Notes under the pieces: model-generated
Database searches by the model: none
Told to the model about the DNA's origin: nothing
Seen by the model: the letters and a program-made list of their open reading frames with translations, nothing else
Translations under genes and position numbers: made by a program
Origin: Bradyrhizobium sp. ARR65
GTDB taxonomy: Bacteria > Pseudomonadota > Alphaproteobacteria > Rhizobiales > Xanthobacteraceae
Assembly (NCBI RefSeq): GCF_000472385.1
Contig: NZ_AWZU01000002.1
Location: 62,001 to 126,000, forward strand
Length of the DNA stretch: 64,000 nucleotides
Direction: 5' to 3'
Part shown: positions 54,274 to 63,344 of the stretch, piece after piece
Numbering within the stretch: the first letter of the stretch is position 1
Layout: every line of letters starts with the position of its first letter

Positions 54274-54970
54274 GATCAGAGATCTGGTATGCGGTTACGG
54301 CGGGGTCACCGCGCTGCGCGGCATCTCGCTGGACGTGAAGCCCGGGCAGTTGGTCGCGCTGATCGGCGCGAACGGCGCGGGCAAGAGCACGACGCTTCGT
54401 GCCATTTCCGGGCTCGTACCGCCGCGCTCCGGATCGCTGTTCTTCGACGGAAAGGATATGACCGGCGCAAGGCCGCCGCGCGTTCTGGCTTGCGGAATCG
54501 CGCACTGCCCCGAGGGCCGCCGCGTCTTTCCGCATATGACTGTCGAGGAAAATCTCGTCATGGGCGGCTATCTGCGCGCCGACACCAGCGAGATCGCCGC
54601 GGACCGCGACCGCATCTACGCCGAGTTTCCGCGCCTGGCCGAACGGCGTCGGCAGGCTGCGGGGACCTTGTCGGGCGGCGAGCAGCAGATGCTCGCGATT
54701 GGCCGAGCGTTGATGTCACGGCCTCGCTTGATCATGTTCGATGAGCCTTCACTCGGGCTTGCGCCGAACATCGTCGAGCGGACATTCGCCATCATTCGCC
54801 GCATCCGCGATGCCGGAACGACGGTTCTGCTGGTCGAGCAAAACGCGTTCGCCGCGCTCGAGATGTGTGACCACGCCTATCTGCTTGAGGGCGGCCGTAT
54901 CGTGCTCTCAGGCCGAGGGCCGGAGTTGATCGAGAACACCCATGTACGCAAGGCCTATCTCGGTGGATGA
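54266..54970 (+). CDS. ABC transporter ATPase (LivF type)
   Basis: A 234-aa second ATPase. Walker A GANGAGKST, signature LSGGEQQMLAIGRAL, Walker B LIMFDEPSLGLAP, and the LivF-typical GRRVFPHMTVEENL. With livG it forms the heterodimeric motor. The last 29 bp overlap the following Rieske gene in a different frame, so that gene is part of the same transcript. Confidence 0.92.
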   Translation: MLEIRDLVCGYGGVTALRGISLDVKPGQLVALIGANGAGKSTTLRAISGLVPPRSGSLFFDGKDMTGARPPRVLACGIAHCPEGRRVFPHMTVEENLVMGGYLRADTSEIAADRDRIYAEFPRLAERRRQAAGTLSGGEQQMLAIGRALMSRPRLIMFDEPSLGLAPNIVERTFAIIRRIRDAGTTVLLVEQNAFAALEMCDHAYLLEGGRIVLSGRGPELIENTHVRKAYLGG

Positions 54971-55325
54971 CCAGTGGAGCGGCCCCTCCCGCGGTCAGCG
55001 GTGGATAGCCGCCTACGGGATACGCCAACTGATCGAGCAAACGATCGTTCGCGCGCGTGTCGAGGGCGCCGATGTAATCCTGATCTGGAACGATGGCCGC
55101 GCGGTGGCTTGCGAACGAGCTTGCCCGCACGAGCAAGCCGATCTCAGCCTCGGCGAGGTATCGATGGGGCGCCTGTTCTGTCCGCGTCACGCGGCGTCAT
55201 TTGACCTCAGGGATGGCCGGATTTGCGACGGTTGGCCAAGCCGGCCGTTGCGGCTGTATCCGGTGCGTATCGCGGACGACAAGGTATGGATCGATGCCGA
55301 GGCGCTCACGTCATCCATCGCCTAA
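54942..55325 (+). CDS. Rieske 2Fe-2S ferredoxin-like protein
   Basis: A 127-aa soluble protein with a full Rieske cluster site: C61-x-H63 (CPHEQADL) and C80-x2-H83 (CPRHAASFDL), spaced 16 residues apart as in bacterial Rieske ferredoxins. It resembles ferredoxin components of ring-hydroxylating dioxygenases or NirD-like proteins. No oxygenase alpha subunit is in the window, so it may serve the molybdenum hydroxylase or one of the flavin monooxygenases of the convergent operon. The start lies inside livF (29-bp overlap). It ends 5 bp from the convergent hydrolase gene. Confidence 0.85.
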   Translation: MYARPISVDDQWSGPSRGQRWIAAYGIRQLIEQTIVRARVEGADVILIWNDGRAVACERACPHEQADLSLGEVSMGRLFCPRHAASFDLRDGRICDGWPSRPLRLYPVRIADDKVWIDAEALTSSIA

Positions 55326-55330
55326 AAGAG

Positions 55331-56191
55331 CTATCCCGCCAATTGTCGTGCGATCTCGACGAGACGTCCGCCGGGACGTCGCAATTCGTTGAGGATGGTG
55401 AAGTGGTCCGCGCCTTCAATGGCAAAGAGTTCGCCGGGCGCGTTGGCGCTCTTGCGCTTCTCGTGGAGGAGAATCGAATCGAGAACCAGCGCGGGCAGCT
55501 CGTTGCTGCCATAGGCGACGTCGAGCCGCTTATCGACCACCGGCTGCCGCAGCGGTGATAGCGTGGCGATCTCGTCGTCGGTCAGCCTCAACGCATTGTT
55601 GAGCGCGGTGTCGCGGATCGGAGCAAGATCGAACACGCCTGAAATCGCAAGGCCCGCAGTGACGCGCGGGTGACCGAGCGCCATGGCAGCGAGATGGGCG
55701 CCGGCCGACCAGCCTGAAAGCACCACGGGACCGGAAATTCCATATGACCCGCCATTGGCGGCCAGCCAATCCAATGCCTGGAATATCTCGGCGACGATCC
55801 GGGTCAGGGATGCCTCTGGCGCCAGCGAATAGCCGGGAATCGCAACCGACCAGCCATGCGCCGCGACGCCTTCGACCAGCATGGCAAACAGGTCGCGCGA
55901 ATTGCGCTGCCAGTAGCCGCCGTGCAGGAACATCAGGCAGGGCTTGCCGGCGTCAGCACCAGGATAGATATCGATCTTCGTCCGTTCACGCTCGCCATAG
56001 GGCAGATCCAGATAGGATTTCAGGCTGGATCGCAGCTTCTCGGACGCCGCGTTGCGCTCGGCGATCAGCGCGGGACTATCCTTCACCGCGGCATTGTTGT
56101 CATAGGCGGCATCGCGCTCGGCCTGGGACAGCTGAGCCCAGTTCGATCGGGGATCTACAGGCCTTACCTCTGAGATGCCAGTCACGTGCAA
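55331..56191 (-). CDS. Alpha/beta hydrolase, arylformamidase (kynurenine formamidase)-like
   Basis: A 286-aa alpha/beta hydrolase. It has the HGGYW oxyanion motif (FLHGGYWQ) characteristic of the AFMID-type arylformamidases, the nucleophile elbow GWSAG, and a catalytic His in GADHFTILNEL. The N terminus (RDAAYDNNAAV) also fits that group. Arylformamidases cleave N-formyl anilines, so a ring-opened N-formyl or N-carbamoyl intermediate is a fitting substrate here. It is the last gene of the minus-strand operon, 15 bp after the substrate-binding protein gene. Confidence 0.82.
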   Translation of the reverse strand: MHVTGISEVRPVDPRSNWAQLSQAERDAAYDNNAAVKDSPALIAERNAASEKLRSSLKSYLDLPYGERERTKIDIYPGADAGKPCLMFLHGGYWQRNSRDLFAMLVEGVAAHGWSVAIPGYSLAPEASLTRIVAEIFQALDWLAANGGSYGISGPVVLSGWSAGAHLAAMALGHPRVTAGLAISGVFDLAPIRDTALNNALRLTDDEIATLSPLRQPVVDKRLDVAYGSNELPALVLDSILLHEKRKSANAPGELFAIEGADHFTILNELRRPGGRLVEIARQLAG

Positions 56192-56206
56192 TACTCCGAA
56201 GCGCGC

Positions 56207-57184
56207 TTAAGTTTTCAGGATATCCGGATCGGAAAACATCTGCTCCGGTGAGAACTCGGTCGCGATCAAGCCATCTTCCAGCATGTAGCGGATAATCACC
56301 TTGAGCATAGCGCGATTCTTCGCAAGTCCGACCGGCCAGTAATCATAGCCAAGATGCCGCTCTGTCAACAGCAGGCTTTCGAGCTGCCAAGGCAACATGG
56401 TGGTCAGCGCAGCGGAATCGAACAGCCGGTCTCTGGCGATGTTCTGCGCCTGGGCAAAGGCATTGAAGATGGCGCGCAACAGCCCGGGATTGGCTTCCGC
56501 GAGCGTGCGCTTGACCGCAATGAGATGCATGGGCGGGAAGATGCCGGTCCTGACGAAGTAGTCGAGCTCGGCCCGCATCGGCTCCTCGAACAGCCGTCCG
56601 ACGTTCGGGGAAGGCCAGGTGCTGGGCGCCCGCGCCGTATAGAGGGCGTCGATCTCACCTTCTGCCAGCAGCACGGCGAGACTCTTGTCGTTGCGCTGCT
56701 CGTGCTTGAATCGGTCGGGATAGAGCTGCGGGTGCTCGTCGCCGGCGCGCGCGGTCTCGAGCCCTCCCGCGACATAGATTGGCGCCGTGCGTTCGAGGCC
56801 GAAATGGTCCTGGAAGATGCCGCGAAGCCAAACCGCGGCGGCCATGTCGAACACGGGGACGCCGATGCGTTTGCCGGCGAGATCTGCCGGCGTCCTTATT
56901 CCTTTAGCGGTATTTACGAAGACGTTGGAGAGCCGAAAATGCCGCGACGGAAAGACCGGCACGGCGGCGTAACGTAGCTCCGCCTGTTCCAGGGATCGCA
57001 GATAGGATGAGATCGGAAATTCGCAGCAGTCGAAGGTGTGCTCGGTGAGCTGCTGGTTGAACAGCGCCTGCACGCCCATCAGCGTCACCTCGGCCGCAAC
57101 GCCAGCGATCGAGACCTCGCCGCTTGCGATCGGCCTGGTCCGGTCGGAATCGCTAACCCCGATTTTCAGTGGCAATGCCGTCAT
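56207..57184 (-). CDS. Substrate-binding-fold protein, 4,5-dihydroxyphthalate decarboxylase-like
   Basis: A 325-aa protein of the periplasmic-binding-protein fold group annotated as 4,5-dihydroxyphthalate decarboxylase-like. It begins LPLKIGVSDSDRTRPIASGEV and contains CEFPISSYL, then DLAGKRIGVP, typical of that group, and PDRFKHEQRND. No signal peptide is visible, which favours an enzyme or cytoplasmic binder over a transporter component. I chose the ATG at 57184; the upstream frame is out of register with the family. Its start overlaps the ArcS-like gene by 32 bp. Confidence 0.75.
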   Translation of the reverse strand: MTALPLKIGVSDSDRTRPIASGEVSIAGVAAEVTLMGVQALFNQQLTEHTFDCCEFPISSYLRSLEQAELRYAAVPVFPSRHFRLSNVFVNTAKGIRTPADLAGKRIGVPVFDMAAAVWLRGIFQDHFGLERTAPIYVAGGLETARAGDEHPQLYPDRFKHEQRNDKSLAVLLAEGEIDALYTARAPSTWPSPNVGRLFEEPMRAELDYFVRTGIFPPMHLIAVKRTLAEANPGLLRAIFNAFAQAQNIARDRLFDSAALTTMLPWQLESLLLTERHLGYDYWPVGLAKNRAMLKVIIRYMLEDGLIATEFSPEQMFSDPDILKT

Positions 57185-58223
57185 GAGCCTTCCTTCTTTC
57201 GCCGACGTAATCGCCGGCCAGACGTTTGACCAACACGTCGAGCAACTCAGGCAGCGCGAGCGGAGTGGCGTTGCTGCCGCCGCGTGCGTAGATCGCCGTC
57301 GCCTTGGGAACATCGATCCGTAACCGGCGCGACAGCCGCTTGATGGCATGCTTGCAGTGGTCGGGCAGCGGTAGGCACTCAATACGGTGCTCGGCGGGCA
57401 GGTGGTCATTGGCGCCGACCAGTTCGAGGCGCTTGGCTTCCACCATGCGCGATGTCGCGACGTTGTGAGCCGCCCGCTCGCTCCGCGCCAGGACGAAGCT
57501 CCGATGCGTGAGCCCCGGCGCGACCCAGGAGATGACATCGGTGTAGTGGCGGCCGATGCGGGCGACGACATTTGCCAATATGCGCGCCATCTCGTTGTGC
57601 ATGACGACGTAGTGGCGGCGCTCTTCGTCACCCCATTTCCAGCGCATGGCCGACATTCGTGTCGCGGTCGAGTCGGCTCGCCACGGAGACACAGCGTTGC
57701 CTCGGTTTTCGAACAGGCCGGGATCATCGTAGGCGATGGCCGGCGACGGCTTGCCGCGAAACGTGACGATGTGCTCATAGGGAACGACCGCCATCGGCTC
57801 CGAGATCACCATCCGATGTACAACCGTTCCGCGGCCGTCGGCCAGCGGCGAGAGGTTCAACACCTCCGGCGAAAATCGCGGATCAAGGCGCGCCTGCAGC
57901 TCCTGCGGCAGATAGGCGCGGTGGAGCGGGCTAAATCCTTCGTCCAGCAGACGCTGATTGATCGCGATGTGTTCGGAGGAGAAAGGATAGGGCTTGGTCT
58001 TGGTGCAGGGCATGAACAGCAGGATGCGATGTTCTGCTTCGGGAAGCTCGGGCTCGTAATCGTTCTGGATGTAATCCAGCCACTCACTGATGCGCGGGTG
58101 CTTGAGCGCCTCCACATTGTCCTGCGGACTGTACAGACAGAGCGTCTCATCAAGCTCGAACGGACTCTCGATCTTGAGCCTGGATTCCAGGACACGCTTG
58201 GATCGATCCTCAACAGTCACCAT
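57153..58223 (-). CDS. ArcS-signature (DUF5591-like) protein in a catabolic operon
   Basis: A 356-aa soluble protein. Residues 72-85 read PCTKTKPYPFSSEH, which fits exactly the signature PCx3KPYx2Sx2H that I recall for the core domain of archaeosine synthase (ArcS), the amidinotransferase acting on preQ0 in archaeal tRNA. Flanking sequence also fits that domain: the strand RILLF before it, ISEPMAVVPYEHI about 65 residues later (ArcS-type proteins have ...VPRELE), and a YTDVISWVAPG strand. There is no tRNA-guanine transglycosylase or PUA domain. AGGAA precedes the ATG by about 9 nt. The role here is unknown. Confidence 0.65.
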   Translation of the reverse strand: MVTVEDRSKRVLESRLKIESPFELDETLCLYSPQDNVEALKHPRISEWLDYIQNDYEPELPEAEHRILLFMPCTKTKPYPFSSEHIAINQRLLDEGFSPLHRAYLPQELQARLDPRFSPEVLNLSPLADGRGTVVHRMVISEPMAVVPYEHIVTFRGKPSPAIAYDDPGLFENRGNAVSPWRADSTATRMSAMRWKWGDEERRHYVVMHNEMARILANVVARIGRHYTDVISWVAPGLTHRSFVLARSERAAHNVATSRMVEAKRLELVGANDHLPAEHRIECLPLPDHCKHAIKRLSRRLRIDVPKATAIYARGGSNATPLALPELLDVLVKRLAGDYVGERRKAHDGIATENRG

Positions 58224-58270
58224 GGCCGATCATTTCCTGACAAATCTTTGAGTGGACACTACGATCGCTT

Positions 58271-59722
58271 TCATGTGGTTCGGGATAGTGCCGCGCCGTG
58301 CTCAATGCCGATATTGAGCTCTGTTTCGTCATAGTTGCGCAGCGATTGCAGATGAAGATCGGCATCCTCGATGAACAGTGAGCGGGTAATTCCGTCTGCG
58401 ATCCGATCAACGCCGAACTTGAGTGCGGAAATGCCGGCCGAGCACGCAAGGCTCGGCATCGCCGCGAAGGTGTAACTGAAGATGTGCGCGAGGAAGGGGG
58501 CGGCTCCCTCGACCTTCTCCGTGAACTGGAAGTTGGCAGACAGATAGGGATAGGAACCCAGCGGCGGGTGCTCTTCGCCCGACGGCGGACGATAACGGTC
58601 AGACCAGCACGCGATCTGGTCGTGAAATCTCGCGAGCTCAGGTCGCGACGCGAGATCGACAACGAAGCCCGTGCCGGCAATGAGGTAATCGAAAGCCTGC
58701 GTGGCTTTAGAGTGACTCAGCAGGATCTTGTCGCTTTCGAACCGGACGTGGTCGATCGGGCAGCCGAGCCGTATCGAGAAATTCTCGTGCCGCGCGCACC
58801 TGTCGAAGGTGTCCTGCGGGGGAGGCTGGCTCATATCGAAGATGATCTTCATGAACCGCCATTTCCGCGCATCGTCGAGATCGCCGAAATGCCGGAGAAA
58901 GCCCGCGAACTCCATCCACCGGTTCGGGTTGACCGCCGGCAGGTGCCTCCTGCGGACGAACAGCTCGACCGAGCTGGCGCCGGCCTCCAGTGCCATCGCG
59001 GCATTGTCGAACGCCGAAGCGCCGGCGCCGATCACGGCGACTGCCTTGCCCGCAAGCGCGCGGAAGTCGATCGGTTCGGCCGTGTGAGCGTAACATTTTT
59101 TCGGCAGCGCTTCTGCGATCGCGGCGGGCACCGCCCATCGGCCGGAGCCCTCGATGCCGGTTGCCAGCACGATCTTGCGAGCGAGCAGCCGCTGTGCGGT
59201 GCCGCCGATCCTGGCATGCACGGCGAGCAGGCCGTCGCTCAGCGGCTCGATGTCCGTCACTGCGGCTTCATTGCTGACCTCAATCCCAACGGTCTTGCGA
59301 ACCCACAGCAGGTAGGCCTGCCACAGCTCGCGCGGAATTTTGTTCAAGCCTTGCCATGACCGCTCGCCGAAGCGCGCCTCCCACCAGGCTCGGGGAGAGA
59401 GGCTGGGAATGCCGAGGTCGGGCCCTGTTACCACCTTCGGTGTGCGGAGCGTGGGCATGCGGGCGAAGGTCAGCCACGGACCTTCGTGCCCGGCGGGGTT
59501 CCGGTCGAGCACGCGGACATTGCTGACGCGCTCGCGCAGAAGCCGGAAGGCAATCGAGACGCCGCTCTGGCCGCCGCCGACGATGATCACGTCGTGCACG
59601 GGGATGCCGTTCCGGTTGCGCTTGATCGTCCACTGCCGGGCCGGATAGCCGAGGCACTCCATTTCAAAGCGGACGCGCCGCTCTAACTCGGTCAGATGGT
59701 CTATCGAATGATCCGCGTCCAT
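58271..59722 (-). CDS. FAD-dependent NAD(P)-binding monooxygenase-like protein
   Basis: A 483-aa flavoprotein with two Rossmann motifs: FAD-binding VIIVGGGQSGVSIAF at about residues 45-60 and NAD(P)-binding VAVIGAGASAFDNAA at about 230. The arrangement is that of flavin-containing/Baeyer-Villiger-like monooxygenases, and a GTGFVVDLASRP segment fits the usual ATG motif region. The ATG at 59722 lies inside the end of the upstream amidohydrolase gene; a TTG at 59731 overlapping its stop is the alternative. Substrate unknown, probably an intermediate of the operon's pathway. Confidence 0.82.
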   Translation of the reverse strand: MDADHSIDHLTELERRVRFEMECLGYPARQWTIKRNRNGIPVHDVIIVGGGQSGVSIAFRLLRERVSNVRVLDRNPAGHEGPWLTFARMPTLRTPKVVTGPDLGIPSLSPRAWWEARFGERSWQGLNKIPRELWQAYLLWVRKTVGIEVSNEAAVTDIEPLSDGLLAVHARIGGTAQRLLARKIVLATGIEGSGRWAVPAAIAEALPKKCYAHTAEPIDFRALAGKAVAVIGAGASAFDNAAMALEAGASSVELFVRRRHLPAVNPNRWMEFAGFLRHFGDLDDARKWRFMKIIFDMSQPPPQDTFDRCARHENFSIRLGCPIDHVRFESDKILLSHSKATQAFDYLIAGTGFVVDLASRPELARFHDQIACWSDRYRPPSGEEHPPLGSYPYLSANFQFTEKVEGAAPFLAHIFSYTFAAMPSLACSAGISALKFGVDRIADGITRSLFIEDADLHLQSLRNYDETELNIGIEHGAALSRTT

Positions 59723-59727
59723 CAGGA

Positions 59728-61233
59728 TCAACCTTGCCTCGGCACGATACGCCGCTCGATTGAAAGCGGCTCGCTCGAGATGGACTCGGCAAAGGCGACG
59801 ACGTGCGGCTCCAGGCGTTCGGCAAGGACGCGCGCCGAACGCGTGCTTGCCGCGAGCGCCTTTACACTTTCGCGAACGCGGTCGCGCAGATCGCTGGTGT
59901 CGACCGAAACGAGCTTGCGGTCGCGTACTTTGAACACGCCGCCGACCACGACGTCAGTAACCGAAGCCGAATCGGCTGATGTCACGAGCTGATTGACGGG
60001 ATCGGTGTCGGGAATGAAATCGATGTGGGCGAGATCGAACAGGACGAGGTCGGCGCAGGCGCCTTGCTCCAACCGGCCGCATCCCTCGAGCCCAAGAATC
60101 TTGGCGCCGCCGAGCGTTGCAAGCCTGACGAGTTCTCTCGAGGTCAGCCAGCCGGTGCGGGAACCAGCGAAGCTGCGTGCACCAAAGGAAGCAAGGCGCA
60201 TCGCCTGGAGCATGCTGAGCGAGTCGGAGGAATTGGCGCCGTCGGTCGCCAGGCCCACGTTGATGCCGCGCTCGAGCATCGGCCTGACATGCGCAATTCC
60301 CGAGCCGAGCCGATAGTTGCTGGCGGGGATGTGGGCTACCGAGCAGCCGTGGGCGGCGAGCAGGTCGAGATCCTCATCGTCGAGCCACACGCCATGCGCG
60401 GCGGTGAAGCCGGGCCGCAACATGCCGAGACCGGCAAGATGCCGGACGGCCGATCGGCCGTAGACCTTGCGGGCGACCACCGCCTGCAGCCGGGACTCCG
60501 CGATATGCATGTGAACTGAAAGCCGATGACGAGCCGCAACATCCATGCAAGCCCGCAGAAAGCGCTCGGAGCAGTGATGCGGGATGGTCGGGGCGATGCC
60601 GACGCTCACGCCGCCGGGTAGCTCCCCTTGTGCTGCCAGGATCGTTTCGACGGCGGCAACGATCGTTTCACCGCTCGCGAGATCAAAGTTGCGCACGGCC
60701 TCGCGCAAATCCTGCGGCAGCGCGTCCGGCAATCCTGGAATCGACTGGAAGAGGCTTTGATCGGCTATCATCGGCGCCAGCACTGCGCGCATGCCGGCAT
60801 CGGCGTAAGCCCTTGCCACCGCCAGGAAGCCGTCCTTGGTCGGGCGCGGAAATTCATAGACGAGGTCAAAGCAGGCGGTGCAGCCCTTCGACAGCATGTC
60901 GAGCGCGCCGAGCAGCGTCGACAAGTACATCGTTTCGGGATCGCGCGCGCCGGCAAGCCAAGGGCCGTTCGTCAGCGATGCTTCGAGAGTCCATGCCTCG
61001 GCGACGCCCTTCACCAGATTGGCGTGACCATGGGTGTGAGCGTTGACAAGGCCCGGCAGGACCAGGCGATCACGGCCATCGTGGCGCGCGGCGTGGGTGG
61101 CATTCAGGGTCCCGGGCGCGCCGATCTGCGCGATCCTGCCGCCCTCAATCAGGATATCCTTGCGATCGGCCGTGCCCGATTGAGGATCGACCACAAGGCC
61201 GCCGGCGATGAGCAGGCGCTCGCTCCTTGTCAT
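59728..61233 (-). CDS. TRZ/ATZ-type amidohydrolase (deaminase-like)
   Basis: A 501-aa amidohydrolase of the subgroup with guanine deaminase and triazine hydrolases. Metal ligands H66 and H68 lie in PGLVNAHTHGHANL; the later motifs are HMHIAES (His and Glu), AHGVWL, and the metal aspartate in LATDGANSSD. It should remove an amino or other leaving group from a ring carbon, or open a cyclic amidine. The ATG at 61233 overlaps the deacetylase stop (ATGA), so it is coupled to it. I cannot assign the exact substrate. Confidence 0.87.
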   Translation of the reverse strand: MTRSERLLIAGGLVVDPQSGTADRKDILIEGGRIAQIGAPGTLNATHAARHDGRDRLVLPGLVNAHTHGHANLVKGVAEAWTLEASLTNGPWLAGARDPETMYLSTLLGALDMLSKGCTACFDLVYEFPRPTKDGFLAVARAYADAGMRAVLAPMIADQSLFQSIPGLPDALPQDLREAVRNFDLASGETIVAAVETILAAQGELPGGVSVGIAPTIPHHCSERFLRACMDVAARHRLSVHMHIAESRLQAVVARKVYGRSAVRHLAGLGMLRPGFTAAHGVWLDDEDLDLLAAHGCSVAHIPASNYRLGSGIAHVRPMLERGINVGLATDGANSSDSLSMLQAMRLASFGARSFAGSRTGWLTSRELVRLATLGGAKILGLEGCGRLEQGACADLVLFDLAHIDFIPDTDPVNQLVTSADSASVTDVVVGGVFKVRDRKLVSVDTSDLRDRVRESVKALAASTRSARVLAERLEPHVVAFAESISSEPLSIERRIVPRQG

Positions 61234-62147
61234 GCGCACCGCTCCGGAGGATGAGTTTCGATCCAGTGCCGGGCGATGTCGGAGCGGCTCGCGAACCAAA
61301 TCCCCTCGTGCTGTGCGGCAAAGTCGAGAAATCGTGCAATCGCCTCCGATCGCGCGGGCTGGCCGGAGACGCGAGCGTGCAGGCTGACCGTCATCATGCG
61401 CGGATGGCGCGCGCCCTCCGCATAAAGCACGCGCAGCGCCGAGGCGAGGTGGTCATAGAAATCGCTGGCCGTCCCAAGCTTGGCTGTGGCAAGGCGATTG
61501 TCATTGTTGGTGAAGCTATGCGGAACGATGAGATGGGGCCGCTCGCCAACCCTGACCCAATAGGGCCAATCATCGGCATAGCTGTCCGAATCGTACAGGA
61601 AGCCGCCAAGTTCGACGAGCAGCCCACGCGTGTTTCGGCTGGGCGAGTAGCGGCTCTGCCAGCCGACTGGGCGACGACCGGTCGCCCGTTCGATGCCGGC
61701 CACGGCGCGTGCGATCACATCGCGCTCCTCGCTTTCGTTCAGCAGGAAATGCCGGACGAAGCGGTCGCCGTGACAGCACAGGTCGAAATTGAGCTCGCGG
61801 ATCGCCCCGGCCATGTGGGGATTGCGCGCAAGTGCCTGGGCGCAGGCATTGACGGTGAGCGGTATGCCGCGTTCCGCAAGCAGGTCGATGATCCGCCAAA
61901 AACCAACGCGTGAACCATATTCGAACAGGGACTCGGCAACGAAGTCACGGATGCCGGCGGGCACCTCGCCTTGAATCGCGTCGGTCAGGGCCGTTTCGGT
62001 CATGGGATCGCCATCGCCGATCGATGGCTCTGCGCCCTCCTCGACGTTGAGCACGACCACGATCGCAAGGCGCGCATCGTTCGGCCAGCGTGCAACCGGC
62101 GGGGTCCTGCCGTAACCAATGAAATCTCGCTCATGATCGGCCTTCAT
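61230..62147 (-). CDS. Polysaccharide-deacetylase-fold hydrolase (PuuE allantoinase-like)
   Basis: A 305-aa NodB-homology enzyme of the cytoplasmic amide-hydrolase branch. The opening YGRTPPVARWPNDARLAIVVVLNVEEGAE is very close in pattern to PuuE-type allantoinases (YGR.PP...WP..ARI.V..V.N.EEG.E). The motif CHGDRFVRHF replaces the usual CHGWRW, and GWQSRYSPSRNTRGLL with DSDSYADDWPY follows. It probably hydrolyses a cyclic ureide or related amide. Both ends overlap neighbours by 4 bp. Confidence 0.85.
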   Translation of the reverse strand: MKADHERDFIGYGRTPPVARWPNDARLAIVVVLNVEEGAEPSIGDGDPMTETALTDAIQGEVPAGIRDFVAESLFEYGSRVGFWRIIDLLAERGIPLTVNACAQALARNPHMAGAIRELNFDLCCHGDRFVRHFLLNESEERDVIARAVAGIERATGRRPVGWQSRYSPSRNTRGLLVELGGFLYDSDSYADDWPYWVRVGERPHLIVPHSFTNNDNRLATAKLGTASDFYDHLASALRVLYAEGARHPRMMTVSLHARVSGQPARSEAIARFLDFAAQHEGIWFASRSDIARHWIETHPPERCA

Positions 62148-63337
62148 GTTGCGAGCGGCACCCGTTCGAGTGCATGTCCGATCTTTTCCGCGCAATCCAG
62201 CAGCCGCTGGTCGCCGCGTGGCCCGGCGATGAGAGAAAGGCCGACAGGGCAGCCCTCGACGGTAACAGCGGGGATGTTGACCTGCGGCAAGCGGCACAGG
62301 CTCGCCACGCAGGTGAGCGCAAGGGTCTTCTCGCGGAACTCGACCTGTGCCGATACCGGTGCTTCCCGAAGCGGTGGAAGATCGTGCGCCGTTGGAAGGA
62401 TCAAGACACCATCGTTGCCGAGCATATCTATCAGCCGATCGGTCAGAGCCTCCCGCCTTACGACGGCGGCAGCGAATTTGGCAGGATCGACGCGCGACGA
62501 CAGTTCGATCCGTTCCGCAACCGCCTGGCTGAGCCGCCGTCCCGGCGCTTTGCCCCAGGCCCCCAGTGTCGACCACAAATCGTAAAGCTGCAAAGGCCTG
62601 AAGGTGTCGAGCCAGACGTCCACGCCTTCCGTAAACAGCGTGACCTCGGTCACGCTTCCAAGTGATCGCGCGGCCGGCAGCAGCGCTTTGCCGATATGCG
62701 GGGCCGGGATGTCGAAGGCATCGCGCGCAAGCAGAAGTCGCGCAGGCGCGACCTCGCGGATCGGACCAAAATAGACTTCGCCGACACGCTTCAGCGTCGT
62801 TGCGTCGCGCGCGAGCCAGCCAACCGTGTCGAAGCTCGGCGCCATCGCCATGATACCTGCAACCGACAGGCGGCCAAAAGTGGTGCGCAAGCCATACAGC
62901 CCGCAAAAGCTGGCCGGCACTCGTACCGAACCGCCGGTGTCGGTCCCAAGGGCGAAATCGCAAAGGCCCGCCGCAACCACGGAGGCCGAGCCGCTCGAGG
63001 ATCCTCCGGGCACTCGCGCCGGCGCCTTTGGATTGATGGGCGTGCCGAAATGTGGATTGATTCCGAACATTCCGCACGCGATTTCGTCGGTGTGCGTCTT
63101 GCCGATCAGACGCGCGCCGGCCATCAACGGCGCTAGCACACTCGGCGCCGTCGCCACGGCAGGATCGGCGTCGCGCAAACGATCCGGATTGCCCCAGCCG
63201 GATTTGAATCCGGCGACATCCATGAGGTCCTTCGCCGCAAAAGATAGGTCCGAAAGCGGCCCGTCCTCCTTCAGCTTCAACGAGGAGGGGCCATGCTCCA
63301 CGAAGCCAAGTTGCCGGATGTCTTCGAGATTGGACAC
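62144..63337 (-). CDS. Amidase-signature family amidase
   Basis: A 397-aa amidase-signature enzyme, shorter than most (450-500 aa). The triad is K36 (FAAKDLMD), S113 in VPGGSSSGSA, and nucleophile S137 in TDTGGSVRVPASF, with the normal 24-residue serine spacing. The layout resembles AtzF/allophanate hydrolase-type and related small amidases. It lies 7 bp after the HpaB-like gene and overlaps the deacetylase start, so it is a core member of the operon. No gatB/C is present. Confidence 0.88.
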   Translation of the reverse strand: MSNLEDIRQLGFVEHGPSSLKLKEDGPLSDLSFAAKDLMDVAGFKSGWGNPDRLRDADPAVATAPSVLAPLMAGARLIGKTHTDEIACGMFGINPHFGTPINPKAPARVPGGSSSGSASVVAAGLCDFALGTDTGGSVRVPASFCGLYGLRTTFGRLSVAGIMAMAPSFDTVGWLARDATTLKRVGEVYFGPIREVAPARLLLARDAFDIPAPHIGKALLPAARSLGSVTEVTLFTEGVDVWLDTFRPLQLYDLWSTLGAWGKAPGRRLSQAVAERIELSSRVDPAKFAAAVVRREALTDRLIDMLGNDGVLILPTAHDLPPLREAPVSAQVEFREKTLALTCVASLCRLPQVNIPAVTVEGCPVGLSLIAGPRGDQRLLDCAEKIGHALERVPLAT

Positions 63338-63344
63338 GGCGGCT

